Below, piece by piece: positions 23,979 to 33,280 of a DNA stretch of 64,000 bases. The stretch is from Companilactobacillus musae (lineage in GTDB: Bacteria > Bacillota > Bacilli > Lactobacillales > Lactobacillaceae). Under the pieces are notes generated by a model that searched no databases, was not told the origin of the DNA, and saw only the letters and a list, made by a program, of their open reading frames with translations. Location of the stretch: NCBI RefSeq assembly GCF_003967595.1, contig NZ_BIFW01000001.1, forward strand, positions 372,001 through 436,000, written 5' to 3'. The stretch's first letter is position 1; the number at the start of each line of letters is the position of its first letter. The position numbers were made by a program, and so were the translations under genes.

Positions 23979-24415
23979 TCTGGCAAATTATTGCTCTTTT
24001 TGATGGTTTTGCTTTCTCTATTGAATCAACAATCAATGGTCATGTCGGAATTGTTCTAAAATCACCTATCTACTCAGCCTTTTTAACTTTCTTAATTGCT
24101 TCAATCATTTTAATAGTAATTAATATTCTGCAAGGCAATTTCAAAAACATGAAGTTCATTGCTTCAGCACATACTCCTTGGTGGAACTTTTTAGGCGGTA
24201 TCATCGGTGGAATAAATATTTTTATCAATGCTTTCTTAGTTCCACAAATTGGTATTGGCCTAGCCACTATCCTTGGATTATTGGGACAAATCATCATTAG
24301 TTTAGTTATTGATAATTGGGGCTTTCTTGGAGCAGAAATCAATAAAATTAATAAATTACAAATCTCAGGTATACTAACCATTATTCTTGGAATTGTTGCA
24401 ATTGAATTAATTTAA
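23975..24415 (+). CDS. YdcZ/DUF606 DMT-type transporter, C-terminal half
   Basis: The second DUF606 repeat: FDGFAFSIESTINGHVG, then PWWNFLGGIIGGINIFINAFLVP and LGQIIISLVIDNWGFLGAE, parallel to the first half (PWWGYLGGIIGM, GQILMSVIIDNFGWFYA). The only apparent start is a TTG overlapping the previous stop (TTGA) with no ribosome site. This suggests that the two frames are one gene broken at the A6 run, or joined by -1 slippage. Four to five membrane helices. Confidence 0.72.
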   Translation: MIWQIIALFDGFAFSIESTINGHVGIVLKSPIYSAFLTFLIASIILIVINILQGNFKNMKFIASAHTPWWNFLGGIIGGINIFINAFLVPQIGIGLATILGLLGQIIISLVIDNWGFLGAEINKINKLQISGILTIILGIVAIELI

Positions 24416-24418
24416 AAT

Positions 24419-24469
24419 AAAAAAAGTGAAATCGAGATTAATATTTCAAATCTCAATTTCACTTTTTTA
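24419..24469. terminator. Bidirectional terminator between convergent genes
   Basis: AAAAAGTGAAAT (24421-24432) pairs with ATTTCACTTTTT (24456-24467), continuing as GAGATT/AATCTC inside. T and A runs on both sides fit use by both strands. Confidence 0.85.
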
Positions 24470-24473
24470 CTAT

Positions 24474-24761
24474 TCAAGAATCTAACTTTTGATAGTCGGT
24501 AAACAAATGATTCAGTCTTACCCAAATTACCTGAAAATCATACAAATAAGGTCCAGCACTTCGGTGTTTTAAGAATACTCCCAAATCCCCATGTTTTTTA
24601 AGTGTTGCAACCAAATAACCAGTATCCCTATTCGAATCTTGAAAATCGGTCACATCAGTTACAGTTTCTTGTGGATTTTCTTTTAAAAAATTCTTAGTAT
24701 CAATATTCACCAACTTCTTGCTAATTTCTCGGCTAGTTATTTCAGAATTAATTCTCCTCAT
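24474..24761 (-). CDS. Hypothetical protein (up to 95 aa)
   Basis: I do not recognise this protein. It is charged and soluble-looking, with a C-terminal part GYLVATLKKHGDLGVFLKHR and YDFQVIWVRLNHLF. The start is unclear: an ATG at 24761 is in frame but GAGGAGA lies just after it, inside the frame, and no ATG follows at proper spacing. The gene may be 5'-damaged or use a rare start. A terminator directly follows, which supports a once-real gene. Confidence 0.5.
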   Translation of the reverse strand: MRRINSEITSREISKKLVNIDTKNFLKENPQETVTDVTDFQDSNRDTGYLVATLKKHGDLGVFLKHRSAGPYLYDFQVIWVRLNHLFTDYQKLDS

Positions 24762-24897
24762 AAGCTAATCATAGAAAGTAAATAGATACATTTGTACCAG
24801 CAATCTCATATAATCAAATATCACTTTTTTAATTTATCAGCATAATTTAACTAGCAATAGCTATACAATAGCTATATACCAACCCAAGACTATATCC

Positions 24898-24903
24898 TAT
24901 AAT
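24898..24903 (+). promoter_or_regulatory. Probable -10 element of the B3/B4-domain gene
   Basis: A perfect TATAAT lies 30 bases before the start at 24933. No good -35 match is seen at 16-18 bases; the short direct repeat AATAGCTATA occurs just upstream (24846-24876). Confidence 0.45.
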
Positions 24904-24932
24904 GAAGTTAAATAGATAGTGGAGGGGTTTTA

Positions 24933-25640
24933 ATGCAAAAAATTATTATTGATCAAGAATTCTGGGATCTTTTCCCCGATGTTGAAATTGCGGTTATGAC
25001 AGCTCATAACGTTGATAATAACAATGCTAACGTTCCTGACGATTTGATTCAAAACGCTAATGAGATTGCCAAAAAGTGGGTTCCTGATGATCCTATCAGT
25101 GCCAATCCAGTCGTTAAAGCTTGGCGTGATGCTTATCGCAAATTCAAAACTAAAAAAGGTGCTCGTAATGCTGTTGAGAACTTGTTAAAACGGGCAAAGA
25201 ACAACAAAGGTGTTGGCAATATCAATCCAGTAGTTGATACTTACAATTCAGTTTCTTTGGAATATGCCTTCCCTATTGCTGCTGAAGATTTAGACAAAAT
25301 CGTTGGTGACGTTCACTTGACTGTTGCCAAAGGTGGTGAAAATTTCACTCCTATTGGTGAGGATGAACCTGAAGAAGCCCTTGCTGGTGAAGTAGTTTAT
25401 CGTGATGAAAAAGATATTATTTCTCGTTGCTGGGCTTGGCGTGACAGTGCTCGAGTAGCTGATACGGATTCTACCAAAAATCTACTTTTCTATATGGAAA
25501 ATATCCAACCAGATCGAAAAGATGACCATGTCGCTGCTGCTAAAGCACTTGAAACTAGATTCCACGATTATTTGAATATTAATATCAATGATCTAACCTT
25601 TTTGAACAAAGATAACCGTGAATTTGTTTTTGCCAAATAA
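24933..25640 (+). CDS. B3/B4 (PheT tRNA-binding-like) domain protein
   Basis: This 235-aa protein is a stand-alone version of the B3/B4 domain found in the beta subunit of phenylalanyl-tRNA synthetase. Recognisable stretches are NPVVKAWRDAYRKFKTKKGARNAVENLLKRA, NPVVDTYNSVSLEYAFPIAAEDLDKI and the end IISRCWAWRDSARV. Stand-alone members are soluble; a tRNA editing or sugar-linked role has been proposed but is not established. GGAGGGG precedes the start. Single-gene unit with a perfect terminator. Confidence 0.85.
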   Translation: MQKIIIDQEFWDLFPDVEIAVMTAHNVDNNNANVPDDLIQNANEIAKKWVPDDPISANPVVKAWRDAYRKFKTKKGARNAVENLLKRAKNNKGVGNINPVVDTYNSVSLEYAFPIAAEDLDKIVGDVHLTVAKGGENFTPIGEDEPEEALAGEVVYRDEKDIISRCWAWRDSARVADTDSTKNLLFYMENIQPDRKDDHVAAAKALETRFHDYLNININDLTFLNKDNREFVFAK

Positions 25641-25654
25641 TTAAATTAAAAACT

Positions 25655-25690
25655 AAAGGACATGACTTCGATAGTCATGTCCTTTTAATT
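25655..25690. terminator. Perfect bidirectional terminator
   Basis: A 13-bp perfect stem (25655-25667 with 25673-25685) around TCGAT, with a T-run on the plus strand and TTTAGTTTTTAA on the minus strand, between two convergent genes. Confidence 0.9.
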
Positions 25691-25700
25691 TTGAATACAT

Positions 25701-26543
25701 TTAGTCATTAGATTTCGGATTGAAAAAATCATTAATATCCTTTTGATAATTAAACTTCTTATTATACTTGTCTAACAATTCTTCATCATGCGTACTCGTA
25801 TAACCAGTTTCCCGCAAATGTTTATATAGTTCTATATAAGGTAATTGCTTACTCTTAGCAAGTTTAATTTCTTCACTAATATCATAAGACACCTTGCGAA
25901 AATCAACCGAAAGATTACCGCCATCATCAACTGTCAAAATAGTATAACAAGCTCGTTGATCTGACATGAACTTTGGATAAGGACTATAAGGCTGCCCAAT
26001 GGCACCAGGATTAATAATAAGTTGCCCTTCACTAGAAGTACGCATTACCTGTTGGTGAGTGTGTCCATACAAGACAACATCATGATCCTTTGCTAAATGG
26101 TCAAAGTTACTTTGGTTTTCAGCTGGAAATAAATCATGTCCCGTCGATCTGTCGGCTTGATTATGTGATAACCCAAAATCCAGCCCATTAACAACTATTT
26201 TAGTTGAAATTGGTCTTTTAAAGAGTTCTTGCAAATAGCTCTGCTTTAAATTAGAAATTAAATACACAGTTAATCTCGCAAAATAAACATTCGATTGATC
26301 ATTTCGAACATTTTCACCTTTAACCACCCCATTAATTTCCTGTTCCCAATTTCCTTGCAACCAAACAGATGGATTCACATTATTAATGGCTTCATAAATT
26401 TCATTTGCTCCTGGACCAGGTAAAAATAAATCCCCCAGCAACCAATAATCTGTTGCTCCATTTCTCTTAGCATCTTCTAAAACTGCATTTAATGCCGTTA
26501 TATTCCCATGTACATCCGAAAAAACCGCAATCTTTCGCAACAT
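25701..26543 (-). CDS. Metallophosphoesterase family protein
   Basis: A 280-aa calcineurin-like phosphoesterase binding two metal ions in the cytoplasm. Motifs in order: FSDVHGN (Asp10, His12), LLGDLFLPGPG, LQGNWEQE (family GN(H/D)E), SHNQ near residue 129 and LYGHTHQQ near 158. The C-terminal 40 residues are a charged extension. Substrate unknown; relatives act on phosphodiesters or phosphoproteins. Tex lies upstream on the same strand but 160 bases away. Confidence 0.88.
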   Translation of the reverse strand: MLRKIAVFSDVHGNITALNAVLEDAKRNGATDYWLLGDLFLPGPGANEIYEAINNVNPSVWLQGNWEQEINGVVKGENVRNDQSNVYFARLTVYLISNLKQSYLQELFKRPISTKIVVNGLDFGLSHNQADRSTGHDLFPAENQSNFDHLAKDHDVVLYGHTHQQVMRTSSEGQLIINPGAIGQPYSPYPKFMSDQRACYTILTVDDGGNLSVDFRKVSYDISEEIKLAKSKQLPYIELYKHLRETGYTSTHDEELLDKYNKKFNYQKDINDFFNPKSND

Positions 26544-26659
26544 TTCTTAACCCACCTTTGAAATAAATCAATTAATGTTCCATACCCTTTTAGTATGAGT
26601 GTACTTATATATTACTCTGCTAGCCAAATTAAAAAAGATTAATCAAAATACTATAAAGC

Positions 26660-26692
26660 AAACCCCTTTAGACAATCGTTATCTAAAGGGAT
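26660..26692 (-). terminator. Hairpin downstream of tex
   Basis: CCCTTTAGA (26664-26672) pairs perfectly with TCTAAAGGG (26682-26690). The minus-strand tail GGTTTGCTTTATAG is only moderately T-rich, so termination efficiency is uncertain. Confidence 0.6.
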
Positions 26693-26702
26693 TTATTGTA
26701 TA

Positions 26703-28901
26703 TTATTTTTGATGATCTTTACGCATGGTCAATTGAATTCGATTACGTTCTTCATCAACACTAAGTACCCAAACGGTAACGATATCACCAATTGTCACAA
26801 CGGTACTAGGATCACTGACGTACTTATCAGCCAATTGTGAAATATGAACCAATCCGTCCTGTTTAACACCAATATCAACGAATGCACCAAAATCTATGAC
26901 ATTTCTAACAGTTCCTTGAAGTTCCATCCCTGGCTTCAAGTCTGCCATAGTCAAAACATCTTGCCGTAATAATGGCGCCGGCATACTATCACGTAAATCA
27001 CGACCAGGTTTACTTAATCCGGCAATAATATCAGATAAAGTTGATTGTCCAATATTTAATTGTTCAGCCCATTTATTTATATCTAAACTCTTTAATTCTT
27101 GCTGCAACTCAGGTGTACCAATTGAATCAGTCGTTGCATCAATGTCATTTAATAACTCTCTAGTTACTCCATAACTTTCTGGATGAATATCCGTATTGTC
27201 CAAAGGATCGCTACCGGCAATAATTCTCAAAAATCCGATTGACTGTTGATATGCTTTAGGCCCTAGACGAGGAACTGCTTTTAGATCCTGTCGTTTTGAA
27301 TAAGCTCCATTCTCATTACGAAACTTAACGATATTTTTAGCTGTCGTAGCTGTCAATCCAGAAATATGTGTTAACAATTCTGGACTAGCTGTATTTAAAT
27401 TAACTCCAACTTGATTAACCGCAGTTTCAACCACTCGATCCAATTGTTCATCTAATTCTTTTTCAGGTACATCATGTTGATACTGCCCCACTCCAATTGC
27501 TTTAGGATCAACCTTGATCAATTCTGCTAATGGATCTTGCAAACGACGACCGATACTAACAGCTGAACGTTCTTCAACGTGCAAATCTGCAAACTCTGCT
27601 CGAGCATTAGCACTGGCTGAATAAACTGAAGCTCCAGCTTCATTAACAATTACATAATAAACAGGATGATCTAAGGTTTTCAAAATATCACTAACAAATT
27701 CTTCAGATTCACGACTGGCTGTTCCATTACCAATTGCAATCATTTGGACATGATATTTTTCTAATAACTTTTTAAATTCAGGACCAGCCTCTGCTCGTTG
27801 TTTACTACTTGCTGGTTTATGGGGATAAATAACTTGCTTAGTCAAAAATCTTCCATTAGCATCCATGATTGCCAACTTACATCCAGTTCGATAGGCAGGA
27901 TCAAATCCCATTACTACTTTCCCCTTCAAAGGAGCTTGCATTAAGAGATGATATAAATTATTTCCAAACACCTGAATAGCATGGTTATTAGCCTTATCAG
28001 ATAGTTGTCGACGTAATTCTCTTTCAATTGAAGGACCAATAAAACGTTTATAAGCATCTTCAAACGCCGATTTAACTTTATCGACCGCTGGTCCTCTATG
28101 TTGTTTGATTAAATGAGAATTTCCGTAATGTAAAATTGCTGCTGAATCCACCGTGATTCCAACCGTTAAAATTTTCTCCCGTTCGCCACGATTTATTGCC
28201 AAGACACGATATGGTGGTATTTGTTTGATAGCTTGTTCAAAATCATAGTAAGTGGCATAAACTTGTTGTTCATCTTTATCCTCCGCTCCCCGCTTGACTT
28301 TGCTAGTCAACTTACCATTTTGCCACGTATAGCCACGAATCCATTCACGAAAATCAGCTCGTTCACTAAATATCTCAGCCAATATTTCATTAACTCCAGA
28401 CCAAACAGACTCTAAATCTGGTAAATCTTTATCCTTAGAAATAAAGCCTTTTGCTTTAATATCAAGACCACGTTCGGGAAATGTTAATAGCCAATTTGCT
28501 AAAGGAGCTAAGCCAGCTTCACGAGCTATAGTAGCTTTAGTTCTTCTTTTTTGTTTATAAGGAAGATATAGATCTTCAACTTGTTGTAAAACTGTTGCTT
28601 GTTCCAATTGTTCTTTTAATTTAGGTGTTAACTTTCCTTGTTCTTGAATCAATTTCAAAACATCTTGACGACGTTGATTCAATTTCATCAAACGATGTGC
28701 TTCATCCTCAATATCTCTAATGGCAACTTCATCTAATGTCCCCGTTTTTTCCTTACGATAACGAGCAATAAAAGGAACCGTATTGCCCTCATCTAGAAGG
28801 GTCAATACCGCCTTAATCTGTTGAACACGATATTGATTCAATTGTTGGTGAACTGGTTGAGCCAGATCAACCATATTATTTTCTACTTGTTTTGTTGCCA
28901 T
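26703..28901 (-). CDS. tex: Tex-type RNA-binding transcription accessory protein
   Basis: Tex is a conserved cytosolic nucleic-acid-binding protein linked to transcription. The start at 28901 (MATKQVENNM) follows GGAGG five bases upstream; an extension of eight residues is not needed. The 732 aa show the Tex N-terminal helices (NTVPFIARYRKEKTG), the YqgF-like nuclease fold (VVMGFDPAYRTGCKLAIMD), helix-hairpin-helix repeats (GVNLNTASPELLTHISGL, VPRLGPKAYQQS) and a C-terminal S1 RNA-binding domain (LQGTVRNVIDFGAFVDIGV). The frame is intact. Confidence 0.96.
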   Translation of the reverse strand: MATKQVENNMVDLAQPVHQQLNQYRVQQIKAVLTLLDEGNTVPFIARYRKEKTGTLDEVAIRDIEDEAHRLMKLNQRRQDVLKLIQEQGKLTPKLKEQLEQATVLQQVEDLYLPYKQKRRTKATIAREAGLAPLANWLLTFPERGLDIKAKGFISKDKDLPDLESVWSGVNEILAEIFSERADFREWIRGYTWQNGKLTSKVKRGAEDKDEQQVYATYYDFEQAIKQIPPYRVLAINRGEREKILTVGITVDSAAILHYGNSHLIKQHRGPAVDKVKSAFEDAYKRFIGPSIERELRRQLSDKANNHAIQVFGNNLYHLLMQAPLKGKVVMGFDPAYRTGCKLAIMDANGRFLTKQVIYPHKPASSKQRAEAGPEFKKLLEKYHVQMIAIGNGTASRESEEFVSDILKTLDHPVYYVIVNEAGASVYSASANARAEFADLHVEERSAVSIGRRLQDPLAELIKVDPKAIGVGQYQHDVPEKELDEQLDRVVETAVNQVGVNLNTASPELLTHISGLTATTAKNIVKFRNENGAYSKRQDLKAVPRLGPKAYQQSIGFLRIIAGSDPLDNTDIHPESYGVTRELLNDIDATTDSIGTPELQQELKSLDINKWAEQLNIGQSTLSDIIAGLSKPGRDLRDSMPAPLLRQDVLTMADLKPGMELQGTVRNVIDFGAFVDIGVKQDGLVHISQLADKYVSDPSTVVTIGDIVTVWVLSVDEERNRIQLTMRKDHQK

Positions 28902-29066
28902 ATGGTCCTCCATTGTTGATTCCACTTGGATTAATTGCGTCTACAATTATAACATGGTCAATTTATAAATCTGCAAATCACCTTATCCAACCAAAAATGT
29001 TCTTCATACCCTACAAAAATAAAGTGATAAAATTAAATCATCTTACTTATATACGGGGGAATCATA

Positions 29067-29600
29067 ATGAGTTCAATTTATATCAGACATGCACAAATAT
29101 CAGATTTAGACGAAATAATGAAAATCATCAATCAAGCTAAAGCTATGCTGAAAGCCGATGACAGTCCTCAATGGCAAAGTGGTTATCCAAACACTGCAAT
29201 CTTAAAAGACGACATCATGTCTCAACAATGTTGGTTATTAGTAGTTGATGGTAAAATTGCTGGTACTGCAACTTTAATTGTCGCTGACGATCCTAACTAC
29301 CGTGAAATTACTGACGGTCAATGGGAAAATAATACCGAACCATATGCAACAATTCATCGTATTGCTATTAGTGGTAATTTTGCCGGCCAACACTTAGGTA
29401 AAATTTTTGTTTCCAATTTAATCAGTTATTCTTATCAAAACGGTATTCATAATTTCCGAATTGACACTCATCAACTGAATAAACGTATGCAACATCTTGC
29501 AACTAGTTCTGGATATGTTCACCGAGGAAAAATTTATGTCGATGAATCAGCCACTAATCATGAAGATAACGCACGTTTAGCTTATGAATTAAACTTATAA
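29067..29600 (+). CDS. GNAT-family N-acetyltransferase
   Basis: A 177-aa acetyl-CoA-dependent transferase. The fold is seen from IRHAQISDLDEIMKIINQAK through the central strand ATIHRIAISGNFAGQHLGKIFVSNLI (motif A, with a degenerate Q/RxxGxG/A as GQHLGK) and motif B (NFRIDTHQLNKRMQHLATSSGYVHRG). Substrate cannot be told; the architecture resembles small-molecule or amino-acid acetyltransferases. A GGGGGA precedes the start; it converges on the MFS gene across a strong shared terminator. Confidence 0.85.
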   Translation: MSSIYIRHAQISDLDEIMKIINQAKAMLKADDSPQWQSGYPNTAILKDDIMSQQCWLLVVDGKIAGTATLIVADDPNYREITDGQWENNTEPYATIHRIAISGNFAGQHLGKIFVSNLISYSYQNGIHNFRIDTHQLNKRMQHLATSSGYVHRGKIYVDESATNHEDNARLAYELNL

Positions 29601-29603
29601 TTA

Positions 29604-29660
29604 TAAATAAAGAATTCCCACGTGACCATCAATTGTCATATGGGAATTCTTTATTTTTAT
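29604..29660. terminator. Bidirectional terminator, perfect 15-bp stem
   Basis: AATAAAGAATTCCCA (29606-29620) pairs perfectly with 29641-29655 and is followed by TTTTATTT; A-rich flank on the other side serves the minus-strand MFS gene. Confidence 0.88.
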
Positions 29661-31031
29661 TTATCATTTTTAAATCGTAAAGAGAATATTACCCCTAGCA
29701 TTGATAATATTGCCGCACAAAACATTGCTGAGCGAAATCCATTTGTAAATGAACTAACATTACCAATACTGCCAAACCTAGAAAAAACAATTACCGATAC
29801 CGTAGTTCCAACAGCACCACCCATTAAACGAAAAACATTATATATCCCAGAAGCTTTGCCAATAGCCACAGGTTCTACCGCTCCTAAAACAGCCTTTTGC
29901 AACGCTGGCCCTGCCATAGATAAGCCTACCCCGGCTAATACCAATGGAATCACTATTATAATATATGGACTTTGATTACTTACTAAAATAGCTATTAATA
30001 AATAACCCAAACCTTGTAATATCAAACTAATTGTCGAAATTATCTTTTCACCAAACTTATCTACTGCTTTACCAGCAAAAGGAGCAACTAATACTAATGT
30101 ACCTGTCCATGGTAAAATCTCTAATCCGGCTACAAGTGAATTGGCATGATCGACTACTTGTAAAAACTGTGGTAGAAAGAAGACCACTCCATACATTGCT
30201 GCATATAGCAAAGATGTAGCTAAATTACCTCCGGTAAAAACACTTGATTTAAAATACTCCAATGGAATCATCGGATTGGATTCTTTACTCTGACGCCAGA
30301 CAAACCAAACAATTAGTATTAAACTAATACCTCCAGTTAATATTGGAATTATTAAAGATTTGGTTGAGGTCGTTTCCGACAGTGACCAAATAATTCCTGC
30401 GGATGAAAGAACAATTAAAATTGAGTCCAGCATATTAACTTTGTCAATTTTTCCAGTGCTTTCGGGCAAGAACCTACTGGATAAATAAATAGCCACAATA
30501 CCGATAGGAACATTAATCCAAAAAATCCATTGCCAAGCTAATTTAGCAACAATAAATCCTCCTAATGACGGACCAACAATCAATGCTAATCCACCTATTC
30601 CACTCCAAATTCCTAAGGCTTTACCACGTTTTGAAGTCGGAATTGCATGAGTTAATATTGCCATCGACATTGGTGTCATAACTGATGCACCAATACCTTC
30701 AATTACTCGAGCAATTATTAGAAATGTAATATTATCGGACAAGGCACAAAATACTGATCCTAGGGTAAAAATAAATATACCGATATTGTAAATTCTTCTT
30801 CGCCCAATTCTTTCCCCTAATGAAACTCCTACTAATAGCACTGCGCCTATCGTGATATTATAAGCATTCAATGCCCACTGTAATGTACCGACTGAAATAT
30901 TAAAATCGGTTCTAATTGCTGTCGATGCTGTGGTTACAATCATCGAATCCATCATCGACATAAAGAATCAGAACCAAAATCCAAGTGGAATTATTCCTCT
31001 TTTCGTTAACTGCTGTGGTAGCTACCTTCAT
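29657..31031 (-). pseudogene. MFS drug exporter (DHA2 type) with an N-terminal frameshift
   Basis: The main frame (29657-30961) encodes about 434 aa of an EmrB/QacA-like proton antiporter: LGERIGRRRIYNIG (motif A), ARVIEGIGASVMTPMSMAIL, IGGLALIVGPSLGGFI (motif C) and further helices. Its apparent start MSMMDSM lies within membrane helix 1 and has no ribosome site. The proper beginning, MKVATTAVNEKRNNSTWILVLIL, is in another frame starting at 31031, seven bases after AAGGAG. One surplus base (or two missing) near 30960-30967 separates the halves. Either the gene is disabled or the sequence has an error here. Confidence 0.78.
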
Positions 31032-31058
31032 TATGAAACTCCTTCTCAGTTTTTTAAA

Positions 31059-31086
31059 AAATAGTTCAAATATTTTTGAACTATTT
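31059..31086. promoter_or_regulatory. Perfect 12-bp inverted repeat, likely ArsR-family operator
   Basis: AAATAGTTCAAA (31059-31070) and TTTGAACTATTT (31075-31086) are exact complements with a 4-base spacer, 28 bases upstream of the exporter's start. The regulator gene lies just upstream; assignment is inference. Confidence 0.65.
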
Positions 31087-31126
31087 AACATTATCATTCA
31101 CTAAAAATCAGCACAATACAAAATCA

Positions 31127-31157
31127 ACAAAAAAAAGACGCATTAAAAGCGTCTTTT
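31127..31157 (-). terminator. Terminator of the ArsR-family gene
   Basis: AAAAGACGC (31133-31141) pairs with GCGTCTTTT (31149-31157), followed on the minus strand by a run of T. It separates the regulator from the MFS gene. Confidence 0.85.
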
Positions 31158-31205
31158 CAGGGAAATCCTATACTATCAATACATACAACATTTTATGACA
31201 AATAA

Positions 31206-31505
31206 TTAAATATTCTGATAAAAATCAGTCACATATTTATCAAAAGTTTGTTTATTTAAAGTAACATATTTTTCTCGAGCTTCTCTTCTTGTATCGATCA
31301 AACCAGCCGCCTCTAATAATTTAAAATGATAAGATCCTGAGGTTTTACTAATATTAACTGCCTTCCCTACTTCACCACAGGCAATTTCATGACTGTGGTG
31401 CTTGAGATACTTAATAATCTCTAGACGTATCGGGTCCGCAAGAGCTTTAAAAACTTGTATTTGTTTATTACTGTCGTCTTGATTTTTCTGCTTACTATTT
31501 AACAT
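31206..31505 (-). CDS. ArsR-family winged-helix regulator
   Basis: A 99-aa helix-turn-helix protein: FKALADPIRLEIIKYLKHH is the hallmark first helices, ACGEVGKAVNISKTSGSYHFKLLEAAGLI the recognition region and TRREAREKYVTLN the wing. The metal-binding ELCVC motif of metal sensors is absent (IACGEVG, one Cys), so it probably senses something other than arsenic or cadmium. It lies upstream of, and on the same strand as, the MFS exporter with the palindrome at 31059-31086 between them. Confidence 0.88.
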   Translation of the reverse strand: MLNSKQKNQDDSNKQIQVFKALADPIRLEIIKYLKHHSHEIACGEVGKAVNISKTSGSYHFKLLEAAGLIDTRREAREKYVTLNKQTFDKYVTDFYQNI

Positions 31506-31672
31506 ACTGGATATTCTACTTTAAATTTGTTTTCAAATTCAAGATACATTTGTAAATTCAACAAAAAATTATTTACCATTTATCTAACTGAATCCTACTT
31601 TACCCATTTTGCCTTGGAATAGTCATTTATGATACGCTTTCATTACAATAATTATTATAGAAAGAAGGAAAT

Positions 31673-32005
31673 ATGAACAATCTAAAATCACGACTTACTT
31701 CTATATTGGTTTCAGTTATTATCTTCATTTTAATAATCATTCAATTATTAAGTAAAAGTGAAAATAATTTAATCTCTGATGCCATAATCTTAATCGCAGT
31801 AATCTCTTTCTTACAAATCTATCCTTGGTCACGGCAAGTAAATGCGATTCTCAGTTTTATTTTCTTTTTACTTTACTTTGGATTATTTGGCGGCTATAGA
31901 AATTGGACCTCATGGATTGTATTTATAGTTATATCAGCAATACTATCTTTGTCACTCTACTTTATTAGCCGACTGGTGGACAAATTTAACGGGAAATCAC
32001 ATTAA
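31673..32005 (+). CDS. Small membrane protein (110 aa)
   Basis: Four hydrophobic helices are visible (residues ~10-26, 33-50, 58-72 and 80-97) with short loops and a charged C-terminus (RLVDKFNGKSH). AAGGAA precedes the ATG. No family recognised. It stands alone between the divergent regulator gene and the CAP/SLAP surface protein. Confidence 0.7.
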   Translation: MNNLKSRLTSILVSVIIFILIIIQLLSKSENNLISDAIILIAVISFLQIYPWSRQVNAILSFIFFLLYFGLFGGYRNWTSWIVFIVISAILSLSLYFISRLVDKFNGKSH

Positions 32006-32143
32006 AAATATCTGATAATTCTGCCCATTGCATTGATATTTAATTTTAATTGATTGGCTAGACACTGTTTAAATCACCAAAACTAATATAGAATATTAAC
32101 TATAAGCAATACATTCGGACAAATAATGAACGGGGGGATTATC

Positions 32144-33280
32144 ATGTTTTCAAAAATAAAAAAGACTACTATTTTGGTCATTGCTAGTACGCTATTAACT
32201 ACTACCCTTGGGGAAACTGTTATAAAAGCAGAAAGCATTGATAACTCTGCTGCTGAAACTGCAACAACTAATGATTCATCCCTAATGGCTACAACACAAT
32301 CAAGTTATGAGGATATCGATGTAGCAGCAGTTAAAGCAAACATGCTAACAGAATTAAATCGTTTAAGATCTCAAAATAATCTACAACCGTTAATCTCCGT
32401 AAATGTTTTAACTAACTATGCTCAGAGCAGAACTGATTCATTTACAAATACTGGTGTCGATAATCACTCCAATTGGAATACCAGTGATATGTACCCTTAT
32501 AATCTAACCGCTGAAGAGAATATTTCTCAAATGCCCTATTCTATGATTGGTACAACTGATCCACTAACTATTGCCCAAAAGGTTACCAATGAATTTTATT
32601 CCGAAGAATATGATAGAACTCCTGATTACGGTCATCGTAAAAATATCCTCAATCCTTACGTAACTTATGTTGGTATTGGTGTAACAGTTGCTGATAATGG
32701 TATGATTTATTTTTCACAGGAAATAGGTAATGACGAGGCATCGAGAGATAAGTTTGATCCAAGTACAATTGCTAATTATGATGCTACTAGACAAAACGAT
32801 TATGCTAATCCATCAAAATACGATATTGCTGATAGTAAACGTACAAGTGCCGACTATACTACCCGAGATGATTATCAAATAGCCGATATCCGTGGTGGAG
32901 TTTCAACCAAAAATTACAACACTCCTTTGTATGACCGCTACGGCAATAAACGTGATAATTTAGATCTATCTCCTAATTCTGATTGGTTATCTGATATCAT
33001 CGCTACAATTAACGGTAAAACATATTATCATGTCAGCAACGATGGTTTTGTTTCAAGTAAAGATGTCTTGCCATGGGCTAAATTTCTTTATGGATCAAGC
33101 ATCACTACAACTACTGAAGCAAACATCTACGACAATAATGGTAATTTTACCGGACGAAAAGTAACTGCTGGCAGTAAGATGGCAATTGATCGTCGGGCTA
33201 TTAATCCATTAACTAAAATCAAAATGTACCATATTGGAGTTAATGCTTGGGTACAAGAAAACCAAGCTAAATTAAATTAG
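32144..33280 (+). CDS. Secreted CAP-domain (SCP/PR-1) protein with SLAP-type C-terminus
   Basis: The start at 32144 (MFSKIKKTTILVI) follows GGGGGGA; an earlier ATG at 32126 precedes that site. An N-terminal signal peptide (residues ~1-30, ending near VIKAES) is followed by a CAP domain: LTELNRLRSQNNLQPL, YAQSRTDSF, NHSNW, AEENIS and the YGHRKNILNPYVTYVGIG signature. A linker leads to two SLAP-like repeats (TPLYDRYGNKRDNLDL, IYDNNGNFTGRKV) that bind the cell wall in surface-layer proteins. 378 aa. A decayed homologue of its C-terminus lies at 10817-10969. Extracellular role unknown. Confidence 0.9.
   Translation: MFSKIKKTTILVIASTLLTTTLGETVIKAESIDNSAAETATTNDSSLMATTQSSYEDIDVAAVKANMLTELNRLRSQNNLQPLISVNVLTNYAQSRTDSFTNTGVDNHSNWNTSDMYPYNLTAEENISQMPYSMIGTTDPLTIAQKVTNEFYSEEYDRTPDYGHRKNILNPYVTYVGIGVTVADNGMIYFSQEIGNDEASRDKFDPSTIANYDATRQNDYANPSKYDIADSKRTSADYTTRDDYQIADIRGGVSTKNYNTPLYDRYGNKRDNLDLSPNSDWLSDIIATINGKTYYHVSNDGFVSSKDVLPWAKFLYGSSITTTTEANIYDNNGNFTGRKVTAGSKMAIDRRAINPLTKIKMYHIGVNAWVQENQAKLN

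Noticed and set aside
24846-24876. Direct repeat AATAGCTATA as the start of a CRISPR or operator array
   Set aside because: Only two short copies exist with no regular spacing; AT-rich chance repeats of this length are expected.
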